From contig CAZOJY010000125.1 of NCBI GenBank assembly GCA_964580235.1, positions 1 through 9,672 of the forward strand: a stretch of 9,672 nt of DNA, written 5' to 3'. The notes beneath the pieces are model-generated. The model saw only the letters and a program-made list of their open reading frames with translations, did no database searches and was not told where the DNA came from. The DNA is from G020348385 sp964580235 (GTDB lineage Bacteria > Acidobacteriota > Aminicenantia > Aminicenantales > Aminicenantaceae). Numbering within the stretch: position 1 is the first letter of the stretch; each line of letters opens with the position of its first letter. Positions 1-5,456 of this stretch are shown one piece after another. Position numbers and translations under genes: made by a program.

Positions 1-1
1 T

Positions 2-1300
2 TATGGATACAAAAGAAAAACCAGTCCTTTTATAGATAAACTGGCAGAAAACGGCGTTTTATTTGCCAATTGTTTCAGCCCGACCGGAAAAACCCTTCCC
101 TCCCACATGACCATGTTTACCTCCCTTTATCCCATCCACCACCGCTTGCTGGCCAATGGAAATTTCGTGACCCAAAGACTGGATGAATCCATCCCCACTT
201 TGACTGAAGTGCTGAGAAAACACAATTACTTCACAGGGGCATTTACAGGCGGAGCTTATGTCGATGCTCAGTATGGTTTTTCCAAAGGATTCGATTTTTA
301 TTACAGCGATCCATCCAAATATAACAGGGCAGGGGTCGGCCCTCTTTATCAAAAAACGAAGCACTGGCTGGCAGAAAACCAAAACAAAAAGTTTTTTCTT
401 TTCCTGCATACCTATCAAATTCACAGTCCCTACTTCTCCCCGGAACCCTACAATCTGATGTATTTGAACGAAAACGCGAAGTGGACAAATGTGAGCCTGC
501 CTGACCTTTTTGCTGATGATCCCTACAAAAAACTCAGTGATGAAGAGAGGAATAATCTCGTGGCGCTTTATGATGGAGAAATTAGATATACAGATGAACA
601 CCTGATTAAACCTCTGGTGGATTTATTGAAGGAACTGCGGCTTTATGACCGGACACTTATCGTGTTGACGTCCGATCATGGAGAAGAATTTTACGAACAT
701 AAGGGCTGGCGGCATGGTCTTTCCGTATATAATGAGCAATTAAAAGTTCCTCTCATTATGAAATTTCCGGAATCAACATATGGTGGGAAAAGGATTGCGG
801 ACAATGTCAGCTTAGTCGATTTGATGCCCACTATTCTTGAATCCACAGGAATTAAATATTCCGGGTATGTGGCCGATGGGATCAGTCTCTTGGGTTGTAT
901 AAAGGGAAAAAAGGCAAAAAAAAGAATGATAATGGGATCAAGATACATTTATATGCTAAAGGAAAAACAGAGCTTTGCCCCTTTTTTAATAAATTTCTAT
1001 GCCATCCAGGACTCGATGAAGCTTATCTTGAACAAACCTTATCCCGAGAAACACTCCATGTTTTCTGTCCAATCGCCCCCTCCTTTTTCAGTGGACAAAA
1101 CAGAAATGTATAATCTTACGGATGATCCAGGAGAGTTGAAAAATAAAACTCAAGAAAACTGGCGCGAGAAACAAGAAATAATGACCAGAATTTCGCCTTA
1201 CTTCCTCTATGCATTAAAATTAGAAAAAGAATTTTGGGAAGGGACGGCTATCGATTCGCGTTTGCGAGAGCGGATGAAAGACCTGGGTTATATAAAATAG
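2..1300 (+). CDS. Sulfatase-like alkaline phosphatase superfamily hydrolase/transferase, 5' end outside window
   Basis: The open frame runs in from the left edge (432 codons visible), so the true start and the first metal-binding Asp pair lie upstream; the ATG at 107 is internal to the domain. The visible part has the sulfatase fold signatures: an active-site segment T-L-P-S-H-M-T-M-F-T-S (window residues 31-41), the metal-binding S-D-H-G-E-E (D225, H226), a later R-H-G (H238) before the typical K-V-P-L-I strand, and the C-terminal ending D-L-G-Y-I-K seen in many bacterial sulfatase-like proteins. In classical sulfatases the motif is C/S-x-P-S/x-R, whose Cys or Ser becomes formylglycine. Here the aligned residue is Thr and the Arg is His. 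A formylglycine mechanism is therefore unlikely, and a Thr nucleophile, as in phosphoethanolamine or phosphoglycerol transferases, is possible. The superfamily call is firm; the substrate is unknown. Confidence 0.9.
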   Translation, partial: YGYKRKTSPFIDKLAENGVLFANCFSPTGKTLPSHMTMFTSLYPIHHRLLANGNFVTQRLDESIPTLTEVLRKHNYFTGAFTGGAYVDAQYGFSKGFDFYYSDPSKYNRAGVGPLYQKTKHWLAENQNKKFFLFLHTYQIHSPYFSPEPYNLMYLNENAKWTNVSLPDLFADDPYKKLSDEERNNLVALYDGEIRYTDEHLIKPLVDLLKELRLYDRTLIVLTSDHGEEFYEHKGWRHGLSVYNEQLKVPLIMKFPESTYGGKRIADNVSLVDLMPTILESTGIKYSGYVADGISLLGCIKGKKAKKRMIMGSRYIYMLKEKQSFAPFLINFYAIQDSMKLILNKPYPEKHSMFSVQSPPPFSVDKTEMYNLTDDPGELKNKTQENWREKQEIMTRISPYFLYALKLEKEFWEGTAIDSRLRERMKDLGYIK

Positions 1301-1313
1301 GCAATGAAGAGAT

Positions 1314-1336
1314 AGCCCCCCTGGTTAAGGGGGGCT
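1314..1336. repeat. Perfect 8-bp GC-rich dyad after the sulfatase gene
   Basis: The arms AGCCCCCC (1314-1321) and GGGGGGCT (1329-1336) are perfectly complementary around a 7-nt loop, starting 14 bases after the sulfatase stop codon. No T-run follows on either side, so it is not a standard intrinsic terminator. C6/G6 palindromes with a TTAA-like centre occur as dispersed intergenic repeats in several bacterial genomes, so it may be one copy of such a family. It could still act as a 3'-end stabilising hairpin for the sulfatase mRNA. Confidence 0.55.
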
Positions 1337-1374
1337 GAGGATTGGATCTAGAGGCGCAAAGTTGGAATGGAGGC

Positions 1375-1569
1375 TTAGTGATTAAAAAGACTCCTAAATT
1401 GAGGATAAACGATAGCAAAGTTTGCATTCTCCATACCGGAGAATTGATCTTGAGGGATATCTGCCGCAGAATATAACGACGTAAGCTCTTTTTTATTCCA
1501 GAGAGATACCCACTCCGCAATGCTCCTGTCTCCTAAGGGATTGCTGAAATAAATGAATGAAATTTGCAT
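1375..1569 (-). pseudogene. Short ORF, possible C-terminal remnant of a SAM-dependent methyltransferase-like protein
   Basis: This 64-codon frame begins at an ATG one base after the TGA stop of the small membrane protein gene (TGA, G, ATG), and an in-frame TAG at 1582-1584 blocks any extension upstream. The peptide contains S-N-P-L-G-D-R-S-I-A-E-W-V and a later K-K-E-L-T-S-L-Y-S segment. This resembles, by eye, the C-terminal region of class I methyltransferase-like proteins in which an 'isn-L-x-R' stretch is followed by a Trp-containing helix and an 'E-x-L-x-x-L' helix. No S-adenosylmethionine-binding glycine motif is present, so it cannot be an active enzyme on its own. It is either a decayed 3' fragment left by a deletion or a small translationally coupled protein. 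The family assignment is an impression from the residues, not a search result. Confidence 0.3.
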
Positions 1570-1570
1570 C

Positions 1571-1744
1571 TCAATTTTTTCCTAAAACGATAGCTGTTCC
1601 GAATAGACCTGCTGTCAACATATAGCCGACATATGAGGCCGTCATCAAACCCAACCACACAAAGGCCAAAGTTGTCCATGAACACAGAATGCCCGTAATC
1701 CCGATGACCTTGAAATTTTTTCTTACGCTTTCTTTCATCTCCAT
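1571..1744 (-). CDS. Small two-helix membrane protein of unknown function
   Basis: The start is chosen at the ATG-GAG-ATG at 1744 because a purine-rich AGGAAGCGGGAGA lies immediately upstream on the minus strand; a longer frame reaches an ATG at 1789 without a good ribosome binding site. The 57-residue product has a short basic N-terminus (K-E-S-V-R-K-N-F-K) and then two hydrophobic stretches, about residues 12-31 and 34-53, separated by a very short turn, ending G-K-N. This is the layout of a small inner-membrane hairpin protein with its N-terminus in the cytoplasm. It lies downstream of the DUF5658 gene on the same strand, about 180 bases away, so it probably has its own promoter. No family was recognised. 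Confidence 0.5.
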   Translation of the reverse strand: MEMKESVRKNFKVIGITGILCSWTTLAFVWLGLMTASYVGYMLTAGLFGTAIVLGKN

Positions 1745-1910
1745 TCTCCCGCTTCCTTTTATTTCGTTCTTCAATGATTTTATCCGCAAATATCATGCCA
1801 ACTTCTATCTTATTGATTATAAAGAAATTAAAATGCACAAGATTGATTATCAAGGCAGTATAATTGACAAATATTCGTATTTATTAACAAAAATTGCCAT
1901 TTTTTCCCTC

Positions 1911-1946
1911 AAAAAAAATCTTCCTAAGTGGAATGCGAAAGGAAGA
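1911..1946 (-). terminator. Intrinsic terminator-like hairpin overlapping the 3' end of the DUF5658 gene
   Basis: On the minus strand the 7-base arms TCTTCCT (1946-1940) and AGGAAGA (1925-1919) are perfectly complementary around a 14-nt loop and are followed directly by eight T (1918-1911). The DUF5658 stop codon (1926-1924) falls at the loop/3'-arm junction, so the 5' arm is coding. The stem is only moderately GC-rich and the loop is large, so strength is uncertain, but hairpin plus T-tract at a gene end is the expected signature. Confidence 0.5.
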
Positions 1947-2367
1947 AAAAAACCTCGTATAGGACCAAGATGAAGTAAAGGGAAAATATAACATAAAGAA
2001 AGAAATAGGCTTTGACTTTTCCGAACAGGATAAAATTCTTGTGCACCAAAAGAATGATAAGACTTATGGCTGTAATTACATATTTCACAAATAGGGACAT
2101 CTCAGGGAACTTGTCCAGAAATTTTATCATCAGCGGATTCAGCTCTTTTCCCCCATAATGGATTATTTTTAATGTGAAATAGGCATCAAACACACACAGG
2201 ACCAAAATCGACAGGATCAATGCCAGATATTTTGCATCGTAACGGTCGACATAATAGTTCTGGTCTTCCTCTTCCCGGCGTGCTCTTTTCCGGCGGCCCT
2301 TGAATATGTATTTGCTGAAGGGGCGGGTGGGATATGCCCTGCGGTCAGCTTTTTTTCGTCTATCCAT
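1924..2367 (-). CDS. DUF5658 family integral membrane protein
   Basis: The 147-aa product starts at the ATG at 2367 (M-D-R-R-K-K-A-D-R-R), which has AGGGA nine bases upstream; a longer in-frame ATG at 2442 is poorly placed. A very basic N-terminal segment (about residues 1-35, rich in Arg/Lys, with G-R-R-K-R-A-R-R) is followed by three or four transmembrane helices. The segment F-D-A-Y-F-T-L-K-I-I and the following G-G-K-E-L-N-P-L-M are the hallmark of DUF5658, where a 'lnllDaxfT' helix precedes an 'E-x-N-P-x-M' loop and a 'F-x-x-K' helix (here F-V-K-Y). The function of the family is unknown. It is transcribed divergently from the radical SAM gene across a 189-base gap and ends in a terminator-like hairpin. 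Confidence 0.8.
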   Translation of the reverse strand: MDRRKKADRRAYPTRPFSKYIFKGRRKRARREEEDQNYYVDRYDAKYLALILSILVLCVFDAYFTLKIIHYGGKELNPLMIKFLDKFPEMSLFVKYVITAISLIILLVHKNFILFGKVKAYFFLYVIFSLYFILVLYEVFFFLSHST

Positions 2368-2517
2368 GTGCATATGTCCCTGCGCAACGATAAAATGCGG
2401 CTTTCTATCGATTCTATTTAAATGAAAAAAAGAGTCAATCATCCCTCAAGATGAAATTGGGGGGTGATATTTTCCTATGCATCTATTCACAACAGCAGCA
2501 CTAACGTGGTATCCTTA

Positions 2518-2534
2518 TTGTATGTCTCATACAA
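2518..2534. promoter_or_regulatory. Operator-like 7-bp inverted repeat upstream of the radical SAM gene
   Basis: TTGTATG (2518-2524) and CATACAA (2528-2534) form a perfect inverted repeat with a 3-bp spacer, ending 22 bases before the radical SAM start codon at 2557. The size and AT-rich symmetry fit a dimeric helix-turn-helix repressor site over or just after a promoter. With a 3-nt loop it could also fold as a small leader hairpin. No regulator gene is visible in the window, so its role is inferred from position and symmetry only. Confidence 0.4.
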
Positions 2535-2556
2535 ATATTGAATCAGGATTTTAGAA

Positions 2557-4035
2557 ATGAAAATACTCTTGATCTATCCAAAATATCCCGACACCTTCTG
2601 GAGTTTTAAGTACGCCCTGAAATTCATCTCTAAAAAAGCATCTTTTCCCCCGCTGGGTTTATTGACAGTGGCGGCCATGCTTCCTGATGAATGGGAGAAA
2701 AGGCTGGTCGACGTGAATGTGACCGATTTAACAGATGATGACCTCCAGTGGGCAGATTATGTCTTCATCAGCGCAATGATCGTCCAGAAAAAGTCGGTCA
2801 AGGAAGTTATTCAGAAATGCAAAGAATTTAACGTTAAGATTGTCGCCGGCGGCCCCCTCTTCACCACAGGCTACGAAGAATTCACAGGAGTCGATTTTTT
2901 TGTTCTGAACGAAGCAGAGAATACTCTCCCCCTTTTTCTGGAGGACCTAGCACAGGGCCGTGCCCGAAGGATTTACACATCCAAAGAATGGCCCGACATA
3001 AAAAAGACGCCCAGCCCACAGTGGAGCCTCATTGACAAAAAAAAATACGCGTCGATGAGTATTCAATATTCCAGAGGATGCCCTTACAACTGCGAATTTT
3101 GCGACATCATTGTCCTAAATGGCCAAAAACCCCGGACCAAAAGTAAAAAACAGATTCTGGAGGAATTGGAAGCTATACATGAACTCGGCTGGAGAGGAGG
3201 CGTATTTTTTGTCGATGACAACTTTATCGGCAACAAAAAAACTTTGAAAACAGAATTACTTCCAATCCTGATCGAATGGATGATAGAGAAAAAATATCCA
3301 TTTTATTTTTTCACCGAGACCTCAATAAATCTCTCTGATGATGACGAGTTGATAAAATTAATGGTTAAAGCAGGATTCCGGAAGGTTTTTATCGGAATCG
3401 AAACACCGCATGAAGACAGCCTCACAGAATGTAATAAGTACCTGAACAAAAACCGCGACTTGTTGGCGTCAGTGAAAAAAATCCAGAACCTGGGATTAGA
3501 AGTTCAGGGCGGCTTTATTGTTGGTTTTGACAGCGACACGCCTTCGATTTTTGAAAAGCAGATAAAATTTATCCAGAACAGCGGGATTGTCACGGCCATG
3601 GTCGGATTATTAAATGCGCCTCGTGGCACACGTTTGTATCAGCGCCTGAAAAAAGAAGGACGATTACTGGGAGGCATGACAGGCGACAACACGGATTTTT
3701 CCCTTAATTTCATTCCCAAAATGAACTACGGAACTCTTATCAATGGGTACAAGAAAATCCTCGACACAATTTATTCCCCCAAACACTACTATAAACGGGT
3801 GAAAACATTCTTGAAACAGTACCGGCCGAAAAAACTTGAGAAAAAAGCCTACTTCAAATTTTGTTATTTCAATGCCTTCTTAAAATCCATCTGGCTTCTG
3901 GGTATTCAGGGAAAAGAAAGATTCCAGTACTGGAAATTGATCATCTGGACCTTGATGAGACGACCCTATTTTATCGGCATATCGATTTCATTTGCGATCT
4001 ACGGATTTCATTTTCGAAAGATTGCGGGAATCTGA
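2557..4035 (+). CDS. B12-binding-domain radical SAM protein with DUF4070-type C-terminus
   Basis: The 492-aa protein starts at an ATG preceded by an AGGA about nine bases upstream. Residues about 1-135 form the Rossmann-like cobalamin-binding-type domain (start M-K-I-L-L-I-Y-P; later I-V-A-G-G-P-L and F-V-L-N-E-A-E). No D-x-H-x-x-G cobalamin ligand motif is seen, so actual B12 binding is uncertain. The radical SAM core follows, with the [4Fe-4S] motif C175-P-Y-N-C179-E-F-C182, then G-G-V-F-F-V-D-D-N, F-I-G-I-E-T-P and G-F-I-V-G-F-D, which match the core strands of this superfamily. The last ~90 residues are basic and helix-rich, as in the DUF4070-containing subgroup. Members catalyse varied methylations and rearrangements; the substrate here cannot be told. 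It converges on the PilZ gene with 18 bases between the stop codons. Confidence 0.9.
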   Translation: MKILLIYPKYPDTFWSFKYALKFISKKASFPPLGLLTVAAMLPDEWEKRLVDVNVTDLTDDDLQWADYVFISAMIVQKKSVKEVIQKCKEFNVKIVAGGPLFTTGYEEFTGVDFFVLNEAENTLPLFLEDLAQGRARRIYTSKEWPDIKKTPSPQWSLIDKKKYASMSIQYSRGCPYNCEFCDIIVLNGQKPRTKSKKQILEELEAIHELGWRGGVFFVDDNFIGNKKTLKTELLPILIEWMIEKKYPFYFFTETSINLSDDDELIKLMVKAGFRKVFIGIETPHEDSLTECNKYLNKNRDLLASVKKIQNLGLEVQGGFIVGFDSDTPSIFEKQIKFIQNSGIVTAMVGLLNAPRGTRLYQRLKKEGRLLGGMTGDNTDFSLNFIPKMNYGTLINGYKKILDTIYSPKHYYKRVKTFLKQYRPKKLEKKAYFKFCYFNAFLKSIWLLGIQGKERFQYWKLIIWTLMRRPYFIGISISFAIYGFHFRKIAGI

Positions 4036-4065
4036 TAGGATGGAATCCCTGCTTCATTCCCAATC
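4020..4065. terminator. Imperfect dyad between the convergent radical SAM and PilZ genes
   Basis: GATTGCGGGAAT (4020-4031) and ATTCCCAATC (4056-4065) pair over 10 bp with a two-base bulge, around a 24-nt loop. The dyad covers both stop codons of two converging genes, a place where shared bidirectional terminators are common. No T-run follows on either strand, which weakens the call. Confidence 0.25.
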
Positions 4066-4452
4066 TGTGTAGATATATTCTAAAAGGGTGTACAGGATAT
4101 CGGATGGCGTGTTCTCAAATTCTATCCCCATCTCATACATTTCGCTGTTGTCAAGCCGGTTTCCCCAAACCACTTTGCCGATGGGGCCGATTGATTCCCC
4201 CGATTTTGATAATGTGATTTTTAATTTTACCGGCGTGCCGAGGGGAATGTATACACTGGTCAAAATTTTCACGCCGCCTGCAGAAATATCCTTTATTTGA
4301 GCGTAGAGAACCTTTGTGGGAGCATGCTGAGATTCATCAGATAAGATATCGATTTCGACCGGGAGTTCATCCTCGCGCCTGGGATCTTTGCGCTTTTCCC
4401 TTTTGGATGAAACGAAGGCATTAAAGATCTTATCTATCAGTGATAATCTCAT
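4054..4452 (-). CDS. PilZ domain protein (putative c-di-GMP receptor)
   Basis: The start is taken at the ATG at 4452, giving 132 aa; the longer frame begins only at a TTG and adds an unlikely leader. PilZ signatures are visible: the basic R-x-x-x-R motif (R21-K-D-P-R25) and, about 30 residues on, D55-I-S57-A-G59-G60, the canonical D-x-S-x-x-G-type c-di-GMP-binding pair. The strand pattern to the C-terminus (L-G-T-P-V-K-L-K-I, I-G-K-V-V-W, E-M-G-I-E-F) is the PilZ beta-barrel, with a C-terminal helix. It is a single-domain PilZ protein, so it probably works by binding a partner after sensing c-di-GMP. No motility or polysaccharide gene is adjacent to name the partner. The ribosome binding site is weak, so the start is less certain than the domain. 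Confidence 0.85.
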   Translation of the reverse strand: MRLSLIDKIFNAFVSSKREKRKDPRREDELPVEIDILSDESQHAPTKVLYAQIKDISAGGVKILTSVYIPLGTPVKLKITLSKSGESIGPIGKVVWGNRLDNSEMYEMGIEFENTPSDILYTLLEYIYTDWE

Positions 4453-4593
4453 GATCGACAAAATTATGCAGCGGACACACAAATTTGGCAATCGCCTCTA
4501 GGGATGAATTCAGGGGTGATTTTTCTTTCAAAAAAGGGCCCTATTTGAACGACTAAAGGAGTAGAAAACATCAGAGGCGCAAGGACAAATATC

Positions 4594-5334
4594 ATGATTT
4601 TTTTAATCCTTCTTTTGGCCGTTCCCTTTCTCATCGGGGTACTGCTCTTTTTTTTGAAAATCAGGGCCGTACATGAATTCACCGTGGATTTTTATTATTG
4701 GCTCAAAGAAAAACGGAGAAACATTCTTTCTGGAAAGGGCAAATTTGCGAACACCGCCAGGTTCACATTGGAACCTTTGTACTCTTTACTAATCGCCATA
4801 AACGACTGGACAGAAAATATTGACAGCACAAGAGCAAAAACTGCGATACGGACCACAGCTTATCTATACCTTATCGGAATTCTTCTTTTCATCTTTTTCA
4901 CGATCGGACAGTTCCTTTTCCTGTTGGCCCTGATCGGTATCAGCTTTCTGCTGGGAACAGTGATACTGAACTGCATTTCAAAAAGCCAAAAAAGGGCTCA
5001 ATCAAAGCGAACCCAAGCCAAAATCCATACTAAACAAGCGGAAGGGGAGACTCTGACATTTGTCGAAAGCATTTGGCCCCGTTTCCGATCCCGTGTGATA
5101 AAGGAGAGCGTGGAGGAGCTTTTTGACCTGAAACAGATCGAAGTGGACTACCACGGCGACATCTTTTCGAGTGACATCACGACATTTCCCGTTAAAACCA
5201 AGATCGGATGCGTGGACAAGAACGGTGGGATCTACGACACAAGAAAAGAGTTGCCCACAAAGATCGGCAGCATTAATGCGCAGGGAAACATCGTCGATGA
5301 GAGATTTTTCGGCCGCACCGACCTGACTCACTGA
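4594..5334 (+). CDS. Membrane protein of unknown function with a C-terminal beta-repeat domain
   Basis: The ATG at 4594 is preceded by AAGGAC at a spacing of eight bases; an in-frame TGA at 4546 limits upstream extension. The 246-aa product has an N-terminal membrane anchor (about residues 1-21), a cytoplasmic-looking stretch rich in Lys/Arg and Trp (22-85), and a hydrophobic hairpin (about 88-126, I-G-I-L-L-F-I-F-F to L-L-G-T-V-I-L). A Lys/Gln-rich linker and a soluble C-terminal domain (about 150-246) follow. That domain contains two tandem units, T-K-I-G-C-V-D-K-N-G-G-I-Y-D and T-K-I-G-S-I-N-A-Q-G-N-I-V-D, about 22 residues apart, similar to short 'G-x-V-D-x-x-G-x-I-Y' beta-strand repeats. 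No enzyme motif was found and no family name can be given. Its 3' end converges on the tRNA-Sec gene, 21 bases away. Confidence 0.8.
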   Translation: MIFLILLLAVPFLIGVLLFFLKIRAVHEFTVDFYYWLKEKRRNILSGKGKFANTARFTLEPLYSLLIAINDWTENIDSTRAKTAIRTTAYLYLIGILLFIFFTIGQFLFLLALIGISFLLGTVILNCISKSQKRAQSKRTQAKIHTKQAEGETLTFVESIWPRFRSRVIKESVEELFDLKQIEVDYHGDIFSSDITTFPVKTKIGCVDKNGGIYDTRKELPTKIGSINAQGNIVDERFFGRTDLTH

Positions 5335-5355
5335 TTTTAAGAAGGAGAATTCCCC

Positions 5356-5451
5356 TGGCGGGAAGGTGTGGGAGTCGAACCCACCCAGGACCTTTGACAG
5401 CCCCGCGCTGGTTTTGAAGACCAGGAGGCCCACCGGAACCAATACCTTCCC
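5356..5451 (-). tRNA. selC: tRNA-Sec (anticodon UCA), CCA encoded
   Basis: On the minus strand the gene starts GGGAAGGT (5451-5444) and closes ACCTTCCC (5367-5360), giving the eight-base-pair acceptor stem that marks bacterial tRNA-Sec, followed by discriminator G (5359) and encoded CCA (5358-5356). The T arm is GTGGG, TTCGACT, CCCAC (5 bp, 7-nt loop). The anticodon arm is CTGGT, CTTCAAA, ACCAG, and the anticodon TCA lies at 5417-5415. A long variable arm sits between anticodon and T arms, and the total length of 96 nt is typical. The 5' end lies only five bases after the selB stop codon, so it is most likely co-transcribed with selB and cut out by RNase P. It carries selenocysteine to UGA codons such as the one at 9516-9518. 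Confidence 0.97.
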
Positions 5452-5456
5452 AACTG

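Noticed and set aside
1350..1359. Ten-base match AGAGGCGCAA shared with 4573-4582 as a repeat or attachment site
   Set aside because: The flanking bases do not match, and a 10-mer shared once in about 10 kb is compatible with chance.
1571..1573. TGA at the end of the small membrane protein as a second Sec codon
   Set aside because: Reading through gives a non-descript tail with no redox motif, and the stop is followed at once by an ATG in another frame.
4033..4035. TGA of the radical SAM gene as a readthrough Sec codon
   Set aside because: The extension is short and featureless and runs into the 3' end of the PilZ gene; the protein already has its full expected length.
5356..5451. tRNA-Sec locus as a phage or island integration site
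   Set aside because: No integrase gene, direct repeat of the tRNA 3' end or foreign-looking block is seen beside it in the window.
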